From a bacterium (lineage in GTDB: Bacteria; Actinomycetota; Acidimicrobiia; Spongiisociales; Spongiisociaceae), in NCBI GenBank assembly GCA_028821575.1, contig JAPPFW010000002.1:146625-205712 (forward strand): a DNA stretch of 59,088 bases, written 5' to 3'. A model generated the notes under the pieces. It was not told where the DNA came from, made no database searches, and worked only from the letters and a program-made list of their open reading frames with translations. Below are positions 16,889-27,112 of this stretch, in pieces (within the stretch, counting starts at the first letter, position 1; every line of letters begins with the position of its first letter). The translations under genes and the position numbers were made by a program.

Positions 16889-17886
16889 CGCCACGACCCG
16901 GTAAGAACCACCCGTTCCTCCCCGTCCACGACGGACGCCACTGTCCCGATCCGGGGGCAACCGAGTTCGGCGGCTCGCTGCCCGAGGCAGGGATCGATGA
17001 TGGCCGCCATACCGATCCCCATGTTCCACGTCCGAAATGCCTCGGCATCGTCGATCCCGCTCCAGCCGACCAGGGTGACGAAGGGCTCCGGTACCTGCCA
17101 GGCTCCCAACTCGACCGTCACTCCGAGACCTGAGGGCAGCACCCGGGGGATGTTGTCGATCAGCCCACCGCCGGTCACGTGTGCCAGAGCCTTCGGTTCC
17201 ACACCTTCGGCCTGCAACGATCGCACTAACGGGAGGTAGCTCCGGTGCGGCGCCAGCAGCCCGTCGACCATGGCCCGAGACAGTTCGCGCCCCTCGATCA
17301 GCCGCCGGATCAGCGAGTACCCGTTGGTGTGCGGCCCGCTGCTCGCCAGGCCGACCACCAGGTCCCCCTCCCGCATCTCGTCCAGACGGGGCCAGAGCCG
17401 GTCACGGTAAGCCATCCCCACAATGGTCCCGGCGACATCGATCGCGCCAGGCATGTAGACGCCCGGCATCTCCGCCGTCTCACCGCCCAGCAGGGCGCAG
17501 CCCGCCTCCCGGCAGGCTTCTGCGACACCCCCGACGATGGCGGCCACCACCTCCGCTACCAGTTGCGAGGTCGCGATGTAGTCGAGGAAGAACATGGGTT
17601 CGGCGCCCACGACGAGGATGTCGTTGATGCAGTGGTTGACCAAGTCGAGTCCCACGCCGTGCCAGCGTTCGTAGCGGCCTGCCAACTCCGCCTTGGTGCC
17701 GACACCGTCGGTGGACGCCACCAGTACCTTGCCCGGTCCGAGCCCATCGGCCGCGTAGAGGCCACCGAATCCTCCTCCGCCCACCAGTACCTGGTCCGTA
17801 CGGGTTGAGGCCACCGATGAGGCCAGCAGGGCCACGGCCCGGTTCCCGGCGTCGATGTCGACTCCGGAGTCCCGATAGGTGATCAT
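16885..17886 (-). CDS. purM: Phosphoribosylformylglycinamidine cyclo-ligase (AIR synthetase)
   Basis: 333-aa ATP-dependent enzyme closing FGAM to AIR. Conserved GVDIDAGNRAV, the STDGVGTKAELA nucleotide block, DLVNHCINDILVVGAEP and the C-terminal VTGGGLIDNIPR region are all present. The start is the ATG at 17886, which overlaps the purD stop by 4 bases; the longer open frame up to 18225 is antisense-type extension. Translationally coupled to purD and purN. Confidence 0.96.
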   Translation of the reverse strand: MITYRDSGVDIDAGNRAVALLASSVASTRTDQVLVGGGGFGGLYAADGLGPGKVLVASTDGVGTKAELAGRYERWHGVGLDLVNHCINDILVVGAEPMFFLDYIATSQLVAEVVAAIVGGVAEACREAGCALLGGETAEMPGVYMPGAIDVAGTIVGMAYRDRLWPRLDEMREGDLVVGLASSGPHTNGYSLIRRLIEGRELSRAMVDGLLAPHRSYLPLVRSLQAEGVEPKALAHVTGGGLIDNIPRVLPSGLGVTVELGAWQVPEPFVTLVGWSGIDDAEAFRTWNMGIGMAAIIDPCLGQRAAELGCPRIGTVASVVDGEERVVLTGSWR

Positions 17887-19199
17887 CGGATGCTGCCTCC
17901 GTGGGAGAGCGGCACCCGGACAGACTCGGGCAGCGGGCGACGGCCGATGTCCAGGCGGTGGTGCGAACCCTCGAAGGTGATGGCCTCCACCCCTGCGTAG
18001 GCGCGCTCCGTCGCCTCCGGTAGGGTGTTCCCCAGAGCGGTCACGCCCAGCACCCTTCCGCCTGTGGCGTGGATCACGCCGTCGACGAGGGACGTTCCGG
18101 CATGGAACACCAGGCATCCTTCGATCACCGCCTCCTTGAGACCGGAAATCGGCGCGGGCTTGGCCGACACCGTCGGGTAGCCGGCGGATGACATGACCAC
18201 AGTGGTGCATGCCGAGCCTGACCACTCGACCTGGACACCCCCGAGCGAGCCGGTTGCGCAGCCGAGCATCACCTCGAAGAGGTCGCTCTCGAGCAAGGGC
18301 AGGACCGCCTGGGTCTCCGGGTCGCCCAGACGGCAGTTGATCTCCAGAACCCTCGGGCCCTCCTCGGTGAGCATCAGCCCGAAGTAAATGACGCCGCGGT
18401 AAGGCGTGCCGGCCGCGGCGAGTGCGTCGAGGGTCGGGCGGATGATGCGGTTGGACACCTCGCCGATGAGTCCCCCGGTCGCGAACGGCGACGGGACGAA
18501 GGCACCCATCCCTCCGGTGTTCGGCCCGCGGTCCCCGTCGAAGATCCGCTTGTGGTCCTGGGCGGCCGGCATCACCACGAAGTCGTTGCCGTCGCTGAAG
18601 GCGAGCACCGAGATCTCCGTGCCCCGCAGCCGTTCCTCGACGACGACTTCGCGGCCCGCTTCCCCGAAGCGTCCATCGACCAGCATGGCGCGGATGGCGG
18701 CAGCCGCCTCCGCAGGGGTCTCGGCCACCACCACTCCCTTACCGGCAGCCAGCCCGCTGGCCTTGATGACCGGCACCGAAGGGAGCTGATCGAGATACGC
18801 CAGTGCGGGCTCCGGCTCGCGGAACGTGGCCGATGCGGCGGTCGGCACGGATAGCTCGTTCAGGAACGTCTTGCAGTACGCCTTGGAAGCCTCCAGGCGG
18901 GCGCAGTCCGCACTGGGCCCGAAGGTCGGGACGCCGATCGCTTCCATCGCATCGGCCAGTCCCGCCGCCAGCGGTGCCTCAGGACCTACCGCTACGAGGT
19001 CAACCGATTCTCGTCGAGCGGCATCCACCAGCCCGGCGAGATCACCGGCCCCGACCTCGAGGTTCTCGCATCGCTCCGCCAGGGCGGTGCCGGCGTTACC
19101 GGGTGCTACGAGGATCCGGTCCACCCGGGAGGACTTCCCCAATGACCAGCAGAGAGTGTGCTCGCGACCTCCTCCACCCACCACTAGCACCGTGGTCAC
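17883..19199 (-). CDS. purD: Phosphoribosylamine-glycine ligase (GARS)
   Basis: 438-aa ATP-grasp enzyme joining phosphoribosylamine and glycine. N-terminal [17 protein letters not shown] and ATP-grasp blocks ([19 protein letters not shown], then [25 protein letters not shown]) are complete. A GTG at 19199, 4 bases after the purF stop, is the best start because it lies directly before the first strand. Normal family length. Confidence 0.95.
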   Translation of the reverse strand: MTTVLVVGGGGREHTLCWSLGKSSRVDRILVAPGNAGTALAERCENLEVGAGDLAGLVDAARRESVDLVAVGPEAPLAAGLADAMEAIGVPTFGPSADCARLEASKAYCKTFLNELSVPTAASATFREPEPALAYLDQLPSVPVIKASGLAAGKGVVVAETPAEAAAAIRAMLVDGRFGEAGREVVVEERLRGTEISVLAFSDGNDFVVMPAAQDHKRIFDGDRGPNTGGMGAFVPSPFATGGLIGEVSNRIIRPTLDALAAAGTPYRGVIYFGLMLTEEGPRVLEINCRLGDPETQAVLPLLESDLFEVMLGCATGSLGGVQVEWSGSACTTVVMSSAGYPTVSAKPAPISGLKEAVIEGCLVFHAGTSLVDGVIHATGGRVLGVTALGNTLPEATERAYAGVEAITFEGSHHRLDIGRRPLPESVRVPLSHGGSIR

Positions 19200-19203
19200 T
19201 GGC

Positions 19204-20634
19204 TCACTCTCCCCAAACCGAGGCGAAGGGATCCTGGAGGCCGAGTTGCAACTGAACGAACTGCTCGGGCTCGAACGGGTAATCGCCCGTGAAGCAGGCG
19301 TTGCAGTAGCCATCCTCGGCGTCCAGTGCCCTCATCAGGCCCTCGATGGAGAGAAAGGCGAGGGAGTCGGCGCCAATTTCGTCCCGTATCCCGGCGACCG
19401 AGAGGCGGGAGGCGACCAACTCCTCGGGAGTGGCCATGTCGATCCCCATGTAGCAGGGATGGGTGATGGCGGGACACGCCACCCGCACGTGCACCTCCGA
19501 CGCCCCGGCATCGCGAAGCATTCGCACCAGCTGCCCCCCGGTCGTCCCCCTGACGATCGAGTCGTCGACCATGACGATTCGCCGGCCGGCGAGGTTGTCC
19601 CGGAGGGGGTTGAACTTCATCGCCACGCCGGCGTTGCGGAGTTCCTGGGTCGGCTCGATGAAGGTCCGGCCCACGTAGCGGTTCTTGATCAGCCCCTCCG
19701 TATAGGGGAGACCCGCCTCCTGGGCGAATCCGACCGCGTGGGGCGTCCCTGAGTCGGGCACGGACAGCACCAGGTCAGCCTCCACCGGGGCTTCACGAGC
19801 CAACTCACGGCCCAGGCGCTGGCGGACGCTGTGCACGAGGTTGCCGTCGTGGACGGTGTCGGGCCGGGAGAAGTAGATGTTCTCGAACGTGCAGAATGCT
19901 CGCTTCTGGGGAGGGGCGCCCTGTTCGATGTGAAGCCCGAGCGCGTCTATGCGGGCGATCTCGCCAGGCCGCAACTCGGCTACGAACTTGGCGCCGGTCG
20001 TCGAGAAGGCGCAGGTTTCCGACGCCAGTACATAACCGCCGTCGATCTCCCCGATCACCAGGGGACGGAACCCCCAAGGGTCCCGGACCCCGTAGACAGC
20101 CTCGCGGGTGAGGATCGTCAGCGAATAGGCCCCCTCGACGCTATCCATGAGGGTCCGGATCCGGTCCAGCCAGCTACCCCCCGCCCCGGTGAGGACATGT
20201 ACCATCAGCTCGGTGTCGGAGGAGGTCTGCAAGCCGACTCCCCGTTCGAGGAGCCGGCGGCGCAGTTGCGGGGCATTCACCAGGTTGCCGTTGTGAGCCA
20301 CTGCCAGCGGGCCGTCGATGGTCTCGATCACTTGCGGTTGGGCATTGCGGAGGGTGGATCCGCCGGTGGTGCTGTAGCGGGTGTGCCCGACGGCGGCGGA
20401 GCCCCTCAGGCTCGAGAGGATGTCTTCGTTGAACACCGACCCGACCAGCCCCTCGCCCTTGTGAACATGGGCGAACAGGCCGTCGTAACTCACGATCCCC
20501 GCAGCCTCTTGACCCCTGTGCTGCAAGGCGAAGAGCCCGAAGAAGGTGATCCGGGCCGCTTCCCGGTCCGCGGCATAGACACCCACCACCCCGCAGCGCT
20601 CACGGGGACTATCGAGGCCCGATCCGGGCACCAT
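19204..20634 (-). CDS. purF: Amidophosphoribosyltransferase
   Basis: 476-aa first committed enzyme of purine synthesis: PRPP plus glutamine to phosphoribosylamine. From the ATG at 20634 the sequence reads a 13-residue leader and then CGVVGVYA. The leader resembles the propeptide removed in B. subtilis-type PurF to expose the N-terminal Cys nucleophile. The PRPP loop IVMVDDSIVRGTTG is intact. Cys residues in AFCTFENIYF, ACPAITHPC and YCNACFTG match the 4Fe-4S ligands of the clostridial/Bacillus type. The start overlaps the purK stop by one base (TGATG). Confidence 0.96.
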   Translation of the reverse strand: MVPGSGLDSPRERCGVVGVYAADREAARITFFGLFALQHRGQEAAGIVSYDGLFAHVHKGEGLVGSVFNEDILSSLRGSAAVGHTRYSTTGGSTLRNAQPQVIETIDGPLAVAHNGNLVNAPQLRRRLLERGVGLQTSSDTELMVHVLTGAGGSWLDRIRTLMDSVEGAYSLTILTREAVYGVRDPWGFRPLVIGEIDGGYVLASETCAFSTTGAKFVAELRPGEIARIDALGLHIEQGAPPQKRAFCTFENIYFSRPDTVHDGNLVHSVRQRLGRELAREAPVEADLVLSVPDSGTPHAVGFAQEAGLPYTEGLIKNRYVGRTFIEPTQELRNAGVAMKFNPLRDNLAGRRIVMVDDSIVRGTTGGQLVRMLRDAGASEVHVRVACPAITHPCYMGIDMATPEELVASRLSVAGIRDEIGADSLAFLSIEGLMRALDAEDGYCNACFTGDYPFEPEQFVQLQLGLQDPFASVWGE

Positions 20635-21794
20635 CACCACCGCCGGAGCCTGCGCCGTGCCGCGATAGCCCGCTCCAGGGCTCGCTCGGCCGAACTGTCG
20701 ATGCACGTGATGTGGCCCATCTTGCGACCGGGACGGACCTCGTCCTTGCCGTAGAGATGGAGATACACACCGGGGTCGATCATCGCCTCGTCCCAAGCCG
20801 GCCCGCGGTCGGAGGGATCATCCCAGAGGTCCCCGAGGATCTGTACCATGGCCGCGGGGCGGCAGGAACTCTCTCCGAGGGGCAGGCCGCAAATGGCGCG
20901 AAGTTGCTGGCCGAACTGGCTGGTAGACGCCGCTTCGATAGTGCAGTGGCCGCTGTTGTGGGGCCGCGGAGCAATCTCGTTCACCACCAATTCATCGCCC
21001 GTCACGAACATCTCGACGCAGAGAACACCGACCAACTCGAGGTGTCCGGCGATCGTCGCCGCCAGGTCCACAGCCGCCGCGGCCACGTCCGGTCCTACCG
21101 AGACAGGTGGCGTGACGGTCGTGTCGAGAATCCCACTCACATGCACGTTCTCCATAACGCCGTGATGGGTCATCTCACCGGTGACTCCCCGAGCCACGAC
21201 GACCGAGATCTCCGCATCGAAAGGAACCACCTCCTCGACTATCAAGCCTTCCTCGCCGATCGTCTCGATGATGTGGCGGGCCGCGGTTTGGTCTGCGGAT
21301 ACGAGACGAACCTGGCCGCGGCCGTCGTAGCCGAACCGGACCCGTTTGGCGATAACCGGTGGACCTAGATCCGCCACCGCCCGAAGTAGCCCGCTTGCCG
21401 TTGCGACCTCACGGAAAGCCGCCACCGGCGCTCCGGCAGCCATCAGAGCGCGGCGCTCTCGGCCCCGGTGCTGGGCGGCAGCGATGATGGAACCTCCCGG
21501 CCGGACCGGGACGTTCGCCCGGGAAGCCAAGTCTGCGAGCAGCCCCACCTCGACATTCTCGAATTCCCAGGTGATGACGTCGCTGAGACCGACGAAGCGC
21601 TGGACGGCCAGGCCGTCGTCGTAACCCGCCGCAACTTCGACGTCGGCGACCCGGCCGCCCGGCGTGTCCTTGTTCCCGCCGGTCAGCACGGCCACCCGGT
21701 ACCCGAGCCGGTGTCCCTCGAAGGACAGCATCCTTCCCAACTGCCCGCCGCCGACGATGCCGATGGTGGCTCCGGGAGCGACCACCTGGCTCAT
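20634..21794 (-). CDS. purK: 5-(carboxyamino)imidazole ribonucleotide synthase
   Basis: 386-aa ATP-grasp enzyme making N5-CAIR from AIR, bicarbonate and ATP. IGIVGGGQLGRMLSFEGHRLG at the start, the central VIAKRVRFGYDGRGQ lysine block and VVNEIAPRPHNSGHCTIEA are classic PurK. Either the ATG at 21794 (TGATG overlap) or the adjacent GTG at 21797 (GTGA overlap with purE) can start it. The pair purE-purK indicates the bacterial two-step carboxylation route. Confidence 0.96.
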   Translation of the reverse strand: MSQVVAPGATIGIVGGGQLGRMLSFEGHRLGYRVAVLTGGNKDTPGGRVADVEVAAGYDDGLAVQRFVGLSDVITWEFENVEVGLLADLASRANVPVRPGGSIIAAAQHRGRERRALMAAGAPVAAFREVATASGLLRAVADLGPPVIAKRVRFGYDGRGQVRLVSADQTAARHIIETIGEEGLIVEEVVPFDAEISVVVARGVTGEMTHHGVMENVHVSGILDTTVTPPVSVGPDVAAAAVDLAATIAGHLELVGVLCVEMFVTGDELVVNEIAPRPHNSGHCTIEAASTSQFGQQLRAICGLPLGESSCRPAAMVQILGDLWDDPSDRGPAWDEAMIDPGVYLHLYGKDEVRPGRKMGHITCIDSSAERALERAIAARRRLRRW

Positions 21795-22285
21795 CACAGT
21801 TCCAGTTCGGTCGCGCGCACGACCGCCGAACGCCTCTCCCGGTATGCGGTGAGACTCTCGGCCAGTTGCGGGTCGCGGCAGGCCAGCATGGCAACCGCGT
21901 AGAGGCCGGCGTTGGTGGCGCCGGCCTCTCCGATCGCCATGGTGGCGACGGGAACCCCGGCCGGCATCTGCACGATCGACAGCAGCGAATCCATACCCTT
22001 GAGTGCGCGGCTCATGATCGGAACTCCGATGACGGGCACGATCGTGTGACCGGCCACCATCCCCGGCAGGTGCGCAGCGCCTCCGGCCCCCGCGATGATG
22101 GCCTCGAGTCCCCGCCGGGAAGCAGACTCGGCGTACTCGACCATGAGGTCAGGGGTGCGGTGCGCCGAGACGACCCTGGACTCGTGGGGCACACCGAAGT
22201 CCCCGAGGACTTCGACGGCGCGCCGCATCGTGGGCCAATCGGATTCACTGCCCATGATCACGCCGACGAGCGGGTGCCCGGTCAC
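21794..22285 (-). CDS. purE: N5-carboxyaminoimidazole ribonucleotide mutase
   Basis: 163-aa class I PurE converting N5-CAIR to [26 protein letters not shown] and the [11 protein letters not shown] loop with its conserved His are present. The start is a GTG with GGAGGAG about 11 bases upstream. A 96-base gap with two hairpins separates it from purC, the only sizeable gap in the operon. Confidence 0.96.
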   Translation of the reverse strand: MTGHPLVGVIMGSESDWPTMRRAVEVLGDFGVPHESRVVSAHRTPDLMVEYAESASRRGLEAIIAGAGGAAHLPGMVAGHTIVPVIGVPIMSRALKGMDSLLSIVQMPAGVPVATMAIGEAGATNAGLYAVAMLACRDPQLAESLTAYRERRSAVVRATELEL

Positions 22286-22306
22286 GCTTCGTTTCTCCTC
22301 CGCCCT

Positions 22307-22365
22307 CCGCCGGCAGCCTGCTGGGCCATCCGGCGGAACTAGCGGTCTGCCTGCGAGAGGCAGAC
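22307..22365 (-). promoter_or_regulatory. Two stem-loops in the purC-purE gap
   Basis: CCGCCGG (22307-22313) pairs with CCGGCGG (22330-22336). GTCTGCCT (22345-22352) pairs with AGGCAGAC (22358-22365). They fall between purC and purE, where every other junction in the operon overlaps or nearly so. They may be processing or attenuation structures that set different levels for the purL-Q-C and purE-onward parts. No U-tract. Confidence 0.5.
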
Positions 22366-22381
22366 ACAGCTCTGGCCACGA

Positions 22382-23368
22382 TTATGGACGATGCCGAGCG
22401 CGAATCGCGGTAATGACCCTTGGCGCCGCCGGGTAGGCGGCCGGGACGAGCGGGCGGCCGGTGAGAGCCCCGAACACCTCCAGATAGGCGCGGGCGGCGG
22501 CGACCCCCAGTTTGGTAGCGAGCGGAGGCGGGTCCCCGTCTCCCGTGAACCCCTGCGCGGCGTAGGCAAGGCGCACGAGTTCCTTGTCCAGGTTCTCGGG
22601 CTCCTTGCCGGCAGCGATGCGCTCCTCGGCTGTCGCCGCCCGCCAGAAGCGTGAGGAGTCGGGCGTGTGGACCTCGTCGATGATGGTCACGCGGCCCTCC
22701 GGGTCGATGCCGAACTCGTACTTGGTGTCGACAAGCACCAATCCGGCCGCCGCGGCCGCCTCCTGACCACGTTCGAAGACGGCTAGCGCGATACTCCGCA
22801 CCTCATCCCATTCACTCACCTCCACCAGTCCTCTGTCGACGATGTCCCGCTCGGTGATCGGACGATCGTGGGCACCCGTCGTCCCCTTGGTGGTGGGGGT
22901 GATGATCGGTCGGGGGAGTGGATCGTTCTTCTTCATGCCGTCGGGGAACCGGATCCCGTAGACGCGGCGGGCGCCTGCTGCGTAGAGGGTCCACGCTGAG
23001 GTGCCCGTCGTTCCGGTCAACCGGCTGCGGACCACCACCTCGACCGGAAGGGTGCGGCACTTGCGGACGACCATCACGTTGGGATCAGGAACCTCGACCA
23101 TGTGGGTGGGCACCAGATCGGCGATCCGCTCGAACCACCAGGCCGACAACTGGTTGAGGACCTGACCCCGGTAGGGCACGGTTCCGAGCACCCGGTCGAA
23201 AGCCGAGAGACGGTCGGTGGCGATCAGCGCGAGGCGCTCGCCCAGATCGACCACGTCACGGACCTTGCCCCGGATGACCGGACCGATGTCCGCCACCTCC
23301 TCGGCTTCGATCCCGGTGAACGGTCGGGTCAGAGCCGGTCCGAGGTCGGGTCTCTCGGGCCCGGTCAT
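22382..23368 (-). CDS. purC: SAICAR synthetase (phosphoribosylaminoimidazole-succinocarboxamide synthase)
   Basis: 328-aa ATP-dependent ligase joining CAIR and aspartate. GKVRDVVDLGERLALIATD, LSAFDRVL, the VRSRLTGTTGTSAW block and LVDTKYEFGID followed by IIDEVHTPDSSRFW are diagnostic. It is of the longer (about 300 aa) PurC type. The ATG overlaps the purQ stop by 4 bases. Confidence 0.96.
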   Translation of the reverse strand: MTGPERPDLGPALTRPFTGIEAEEVADIGPVIRGKVRDVVDLGERLALIATDRLSAFDRVLGTVPYRGQVLNQLSAWWFERIADLVPTHMVEVPDPNVMVVRKCRTLPVEVVVRSRLTGTTGTSAWTLYAAGARRVYGIRFPDGMKKNDPLPRPIITPTTKGTTGAHDRPITERDIVDRGLVEVSEWDEVRSIALAVFERGQEAAAAAGLVLVDTKYEFGIDPEGRVTIIDEVHTPDSSRFWRAATAEERIAAGKEPENLDKELVRLAYAAQGFTGDGDPPPLATKLGVAAARAYLEVFGALTGRPLVPAAYPAAPRVITAIRARHRP

Positions 23369-24156
23369 CCCGCTGCCTCTACGAACCCCTCGAAGAGGGG
23401 GAGCCCCCGCCGTCCGGGCGGCCCTCCGGGCCGCTGCCAGTCCACGACGTGATCCTCCGGATGTGGCATGAGTCCGACCACCGCCCCGGTGGCGTCGCAG
23501 AGGCCGGCGATGTCATCCACCGAGCCGTTGGGGTTGGCCGGGTACGATCCTCCCGCCGCCCGGTCCTCGCCTCCGTGGCCGTTCTCCGACAGGTATCGGA
23601 AGGCGACCATTCCCTCCTCCTCGAGGACCCCGACGACGGCGGGATCCCGCACAGCCACCCGGCCCTCGCCGTGGGCCACCGGGCAGCGGATCTTCGTGCC
23701 CTCCAGCGAGCTCAGCCATCCGGACCGGCTCCCAGACTCGACCCGCAAGGTCACCCACCGGCACTCGAAGCGCCCGCGGGCGTTGTCCGTGAGGGTCACC
23801 CGCCGGCCCTCCTCCGGTCCCTCCGACCCTCCGAGCAGGCCGGACTTGAGGAGGGTCTGGAATCCGTTGCATATTCCGAGCACGGGCCGGCCCAGCCGCA
23901 CGGCGTCGGCGAGTTCCTCGTACAGCCAGGTCCGCAGTTCGAGGGCCAGGCGGACTCCGGCGCCCAGCGCGTCGCCGTAGGAGAACCCTCCCGGGAGCAG
24001 CAGGCCGGCGAAGTCGGACATCGAGGCTGCTCCGGTCCGGAGGTCGTGCATGGACACGATGCGAGGATCGCCTCCGGCCAGTTCAACAGCCACGGCGGCT
24101 TCGGTGTCCCGGTTGGTACCCGGCGCGTGAAGGATCAGGATCGGTGGGGTAGTCAC
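23365..24156 (-). CDS. purQ: FGAM synthase, glutaminase subunit
   Basis: 263-aa class I glutamine amidotransferase supplying ammonia to PurL. LLPGGFSYGDALGAG, the nucleophile Cys in GICNGFQTLLKSG and the His-Glu pair in LMPHPEDHV are present. It starts at a GTG overlapping the purL stop (GTGA). It is a separate gene, although the neighbouring PurL has the fused N-terminus typical of the large single-chain enzyme. Confidence 0.95.
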   Translation of the reverse strand: MTTPPILILHAPGTNRDTEAAVAVELAGGDPRIVSMHDLRTGAASMSDFAGLLLPGGFSYGDALGAGVRLALELRTWLYEELADAVRLGRPVLGICNGFQTLLKSGLLGGSEGPEEGRRVTLTDNARGRFECRWVTLRVESGSRSGWLSSLEGTKIRCPVAHGEGRVAVRDPAVVGVLEEEGMVAFRYLSENGHGGEDRAAGGSYPANPNGSVDDIAGLCDATGAVVGLMPHPEDHVVDWQRPGGPPGRRGLPLFEGFVEAAG

Positions 24157-27005
24157 GGATTCGCCGTCTTTCCCGTGAACGCACGTACAGCCTCCTCGAG
24201 GCCGATAGTCAGCGACTGCGCGTCGACCGGTGCAGAGCCGCCCTGCTCGGCCACACGGATCTCTATCGAGGAAGCCCCGGTCAACGCGCCGATGCGGCGG
24301 CCCAATCTGCCGAGCCGGTCCGCGACCTGGTCACGCCGCGCGGGAGGTGACTCCAGCAGCAGCCGGCCAGGCGCCTCGTTGGCGAGCGTGGCGACCGGCT
24401 CTGTCCCCACCGCCGGGACGGATGCCTCGACTCCGAGCCTTCCACCGATGGCCATCTCGGCGATCGCCACCGCTATGCCGCCATCGCTCACGTCATGGGC
24501 GGCGGTGACGCTTCCCTCCGCGATCAGGCGGTGAACCTCCACGTAACGGGGGAGCGGATCAGGCGGTGCCGGGGGTACCCGGCGGTCTCCGATCCCTAGC
24601 AGGTCGTCGGCGAGGGACCCGCCGAGCCGGTCCGAGGGGTCTCCGACGAGCCACAGATCATTGCCCGCCCGGGTGAACGCGCTGTCAACGGTGCGGTGGA
24701 GGTCGGGTACCAACCCGAGGGCCGAGATCAGCAGGGTGCCCGGGATCGCCTCCCCGGCGTACTCGTTGAACAGGCTGTCCTTACCGGAGATGAACGGCAT
24801 GCGGTAACGGCGCGCTCCCTCCACGCACCCCTCCACCGCACGCACCAGCGGGCCGAGCCGGTCCGGTTTGGTGGGGTCGCCCCAGCAGAAGTTGTCGAGC
24901 AGGGCGACCCGGCCCGGGTCGGCCCCCACCGCGACGAGGTTCCGCACCGCCTCGTCGATGGCGTGCAGCGCCATCGCCCACGGGTCGAGGCGGCCGATGC
25001 GCGGGTTGATACCGACCGAGAGCGCCACGGCCGTGTCATGGTGCCAGGTACCCAGGGGCTTGAGCACCGCGCCGTCTCCCGGCCCGTCAGCGTGGACACC
25101 GACGAACGGGCGGCCGACGGTGCCGCCTCGCACCTCGTGGTCGTAGGTGCGGACGATGGCTTCCTTCGACGCGACGGTCGGATGCGACAGGAGGTCGACC
25201 ACGAGCCGGCTCAGGTCCACATCGGGTACCTTCCCCGGCGCCGGCAGCGGGTCGGCCCAGCGCGCCACCATCTCCCTGCCCGGGACTCCACCATGGAGGA
25301 AATCCATCGGGAGATCCACCACCGGCGTGCGACCGTGCCGCACCACCAGGCGCCCGGTTGCGGTGAACGATCCCAGTTCGGTCATCTCGACGTCGTTGTG
25401 TTCGCACAACTCGCGCATGGGGCCGAGCAGGTCGGGCGGGACAGCCATGACCATGCGTTCCTGGGCCTCGGACAGCCATATCTCCCACGGTTCCAGGCCC
25501 TCGTACTTGAGGGGCGCGCCGGCGAGGTCTACCTCGGCGCCGAGATGCTCCCCCATCTCACCCACCGCCGATGAGAACCCGCCCGCCCCGCAGTCGGTGA
25601 TCGCGTTGTAGAGGCGCCGGTCGCGGGCCTGCTCGACCACCTCGATACAACCCTTCTGCGTGATCGGGTCTCCGATCTGCACGGCCGTTCCGGCCTGCTC
25701 GGCGGTCGTCTCGTCCATCCCGGCCGAGGAGAAGGTGGCGCCGTGGATACCGTCGCGTCCGGTCCGGCCCCCGATAGCGACGATCCGGTCACCTGCCCGT
25801 GGCTCGGTGGGGTGCGAACCCGCGGGGAGCATGCCCAACGCCCCGCAGTAGACGAGCGGGTTGGCGATGTACCCCTCGTCGTAGATGACCGCACCGTTGA
25901 CGGTGGGAAGGCCCAGCTTGTTGCCGTAGTCGCCTATTCCCGCCACGACGCCGTCACGAACGCGACGGGGGTGCAATACGCCCGGGGGCAGGTCACGGTC
26001 GGGAGGCTCGGGCGGCCCGAAACAGAGCACGTCCGTGCAGGCGATGGGACGGGCCGACACTCCCATCACGTCTCGAACCACCCCCCCGATGCCGGTGTTG
26101 GCGCCCCCGAAGGGTTCGAGCGCAGATGGATGGTTGTGGGTCTCGACCTTGAAGGCCAGGTCGAAGTCATCGTCGAAGGCCACGATGCCTGCGTTGTCGT
26201 CGAACGCCGAGCGGAGCCAGGCAGGATCGATCTCTTCGGTAACCGTCCTGAGGGCACGGAGCAGTCCATCGTGGTGGGAGACCGTCACCGAGCCGTCGGC
26301 CCGCGTGTGCTCAAGACGGATACGGGCCCGGAAGGTCTTGTGCATGCAGTGCTCGGACCAGGTCTGGGCCAACGTCTCGAGCTCGGCGTCCGTGGCGTCC
26401 CTTCCCTCTCGCCCGAAGTGTTCCTGGATAGCCCGCATCTCGGCGCGGTCGAGCGAGAGCAGACGTTCCCGGCTGAGACGCTCGAGGTCGGCGTCCGTCA
26501 GACCGGCCAGTTTGACGGTTTCGACCCGTGCCTGCGCCGAAGACACCGTATCGAAGGAAGGCTCCACCACACCGAGCGAGTGCAGCTCGATCGTCTCGTT
26601 GGCCAGCAACTGCCGGCTGATGGCGGAGACATCGGCCTCGTCGAGGTCGCCGATCAACTCGTAACGGCGGGCAGTGGAAGCCCGCACGGGGGGTAGGCCG
26701 AGGGCGGCTGCGGCTCGTTCCAACTCCCGCGCCTCGGTATCGGTCACTCCCGGGCGCGGTGCGACCTCCACCGCCGGGTGGAGAGTGGGCTGCGGGGACC
26801 CCACGGTCACCTCGTCGACCACCGGGTCGACCAAGACGCCATCGCACAGACGGCCGATGTCGGCCGCAGAGAGATCCCCATGCAGGTAGTGGACCCGGCT
26901 GACCCGGCATGCCTCCAGACCGAGGACCCCGAGCAGACGAGCAACGTCGACGATACGACCCGCTCTCGGGTCGTCGGCAGCGGTCACCTGGATGCGAATC
27001 GGCAC
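24153..27005 (-). CDS. purL: FGAM synthase with fused PurS-like N-terminal halves (PurSL)
   Basis: 950-aa ATP-dependent enzyme converting FGAR to FGAM with PurQ. Residues 1-70 and about 75-145 look like two PurS-type halves (the second has EVAPRPGVTDTEARELERA, a PurS signature). A linker follows, then the synthetase core with TWSEHCMHKTF (catalytic His), ETHNHPSALEPFGGANTG and AHDVSDGGIAVAIAEMA. The C-terminal glutaminase of the E. coli enzyme is absent and encoded by purQ. The architecture is thus intermediate between small PurS/L/Q and large PurL. The GTG at 27005 begins the PurS strand; the longer frame to 27233 runs into the sulfatase remnant. Confidence 0.93.
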   Translation of the reverse strand: MPIRIQVTAADDPRAGRIVDVARLLGVLGLEACRVSRVHYLHGDLSAADIGRLCDGVLVDPVVDEVTVGSPQPTLHPAVEVAPRPGVTDTEARELERAAAALGLPPVRASTARRYELIGDLDEADVSAISRQLLANETIELHSLGVVEPSFDTVSSAQARVETVKLAGLTDADLERLSRERLLSLDRAEMRAIQEHFGREGRDATDAELETLAQTWSEHCMHKTFRARIRLEHTRADGSVTVSHHDGLLRALRTVTEEIDPAWLRSAFDDNAGIVAFDDDFDLAFKVETHNHPSALEPFGGANTGIGGVVRDVMGVSARPIACTDVLCFGPPEPPDRDLPPGVLHPRRVRDGVVAGIGDYGNKLGLPTVNGAVIYDEGYIANPLVYCGALGMLPAGSHPTEPRAGDRIVAIGGRTGRDGIHGATFSSAGMDETTAEQAGTAVQIGDPITQKGCIEVVEQARDRRLYNAITDCGAGGFSSAVGEMGEHLGAEVDLAGAPLKYEGLEPWEIWLSEAQERMVMAVPPDLLGPMRELCEHNDVEMTELGSFTATGRLVVRHGRTPVVDLPMDFLHGGVPGREMVARWADPLPAPGKVPDVDLSRLVVDLLSHPTVASKEAIVRTYDHEVRGGTVGRPFVGVHADGPGDGAVLKPLGTWHHDTAVALSVGINPRIGRLDPWAMALHAIDEAVRNLVAVGADPGRVALLDNFCWGDPTKPDRLGPLVRAVEGCVEGARRYRMPFISGKDSLFNEYAGEAIPGTLLISALGLVPDLHRTVDSAFTRAGNDLWLVGDPSDRLGGSLADDLLGIGDRRVPPAPPDPLPRYVEVHRLIAEGSVTAAHDVSDGGIAVAIAEMAIGGRLGVEASVPAVGTEPVATLANEAPGRLLLESPPARRDQVADRLGRLGRRIGALTGASSIEIRVAEQGGSAPVDAQSLTIGLEEAVRAFTGKTANP

Positions 27006-27112
27006 GCGTACCGAACTTAGCCGCGAAGAGGGCCGATGCGTGGTATCCGCGTTGCCCAGCCTGTTGCTCTCCGAGAGTCCGGTTCCGACGATCGCGACCG
27101 GAGACCGGTCCG

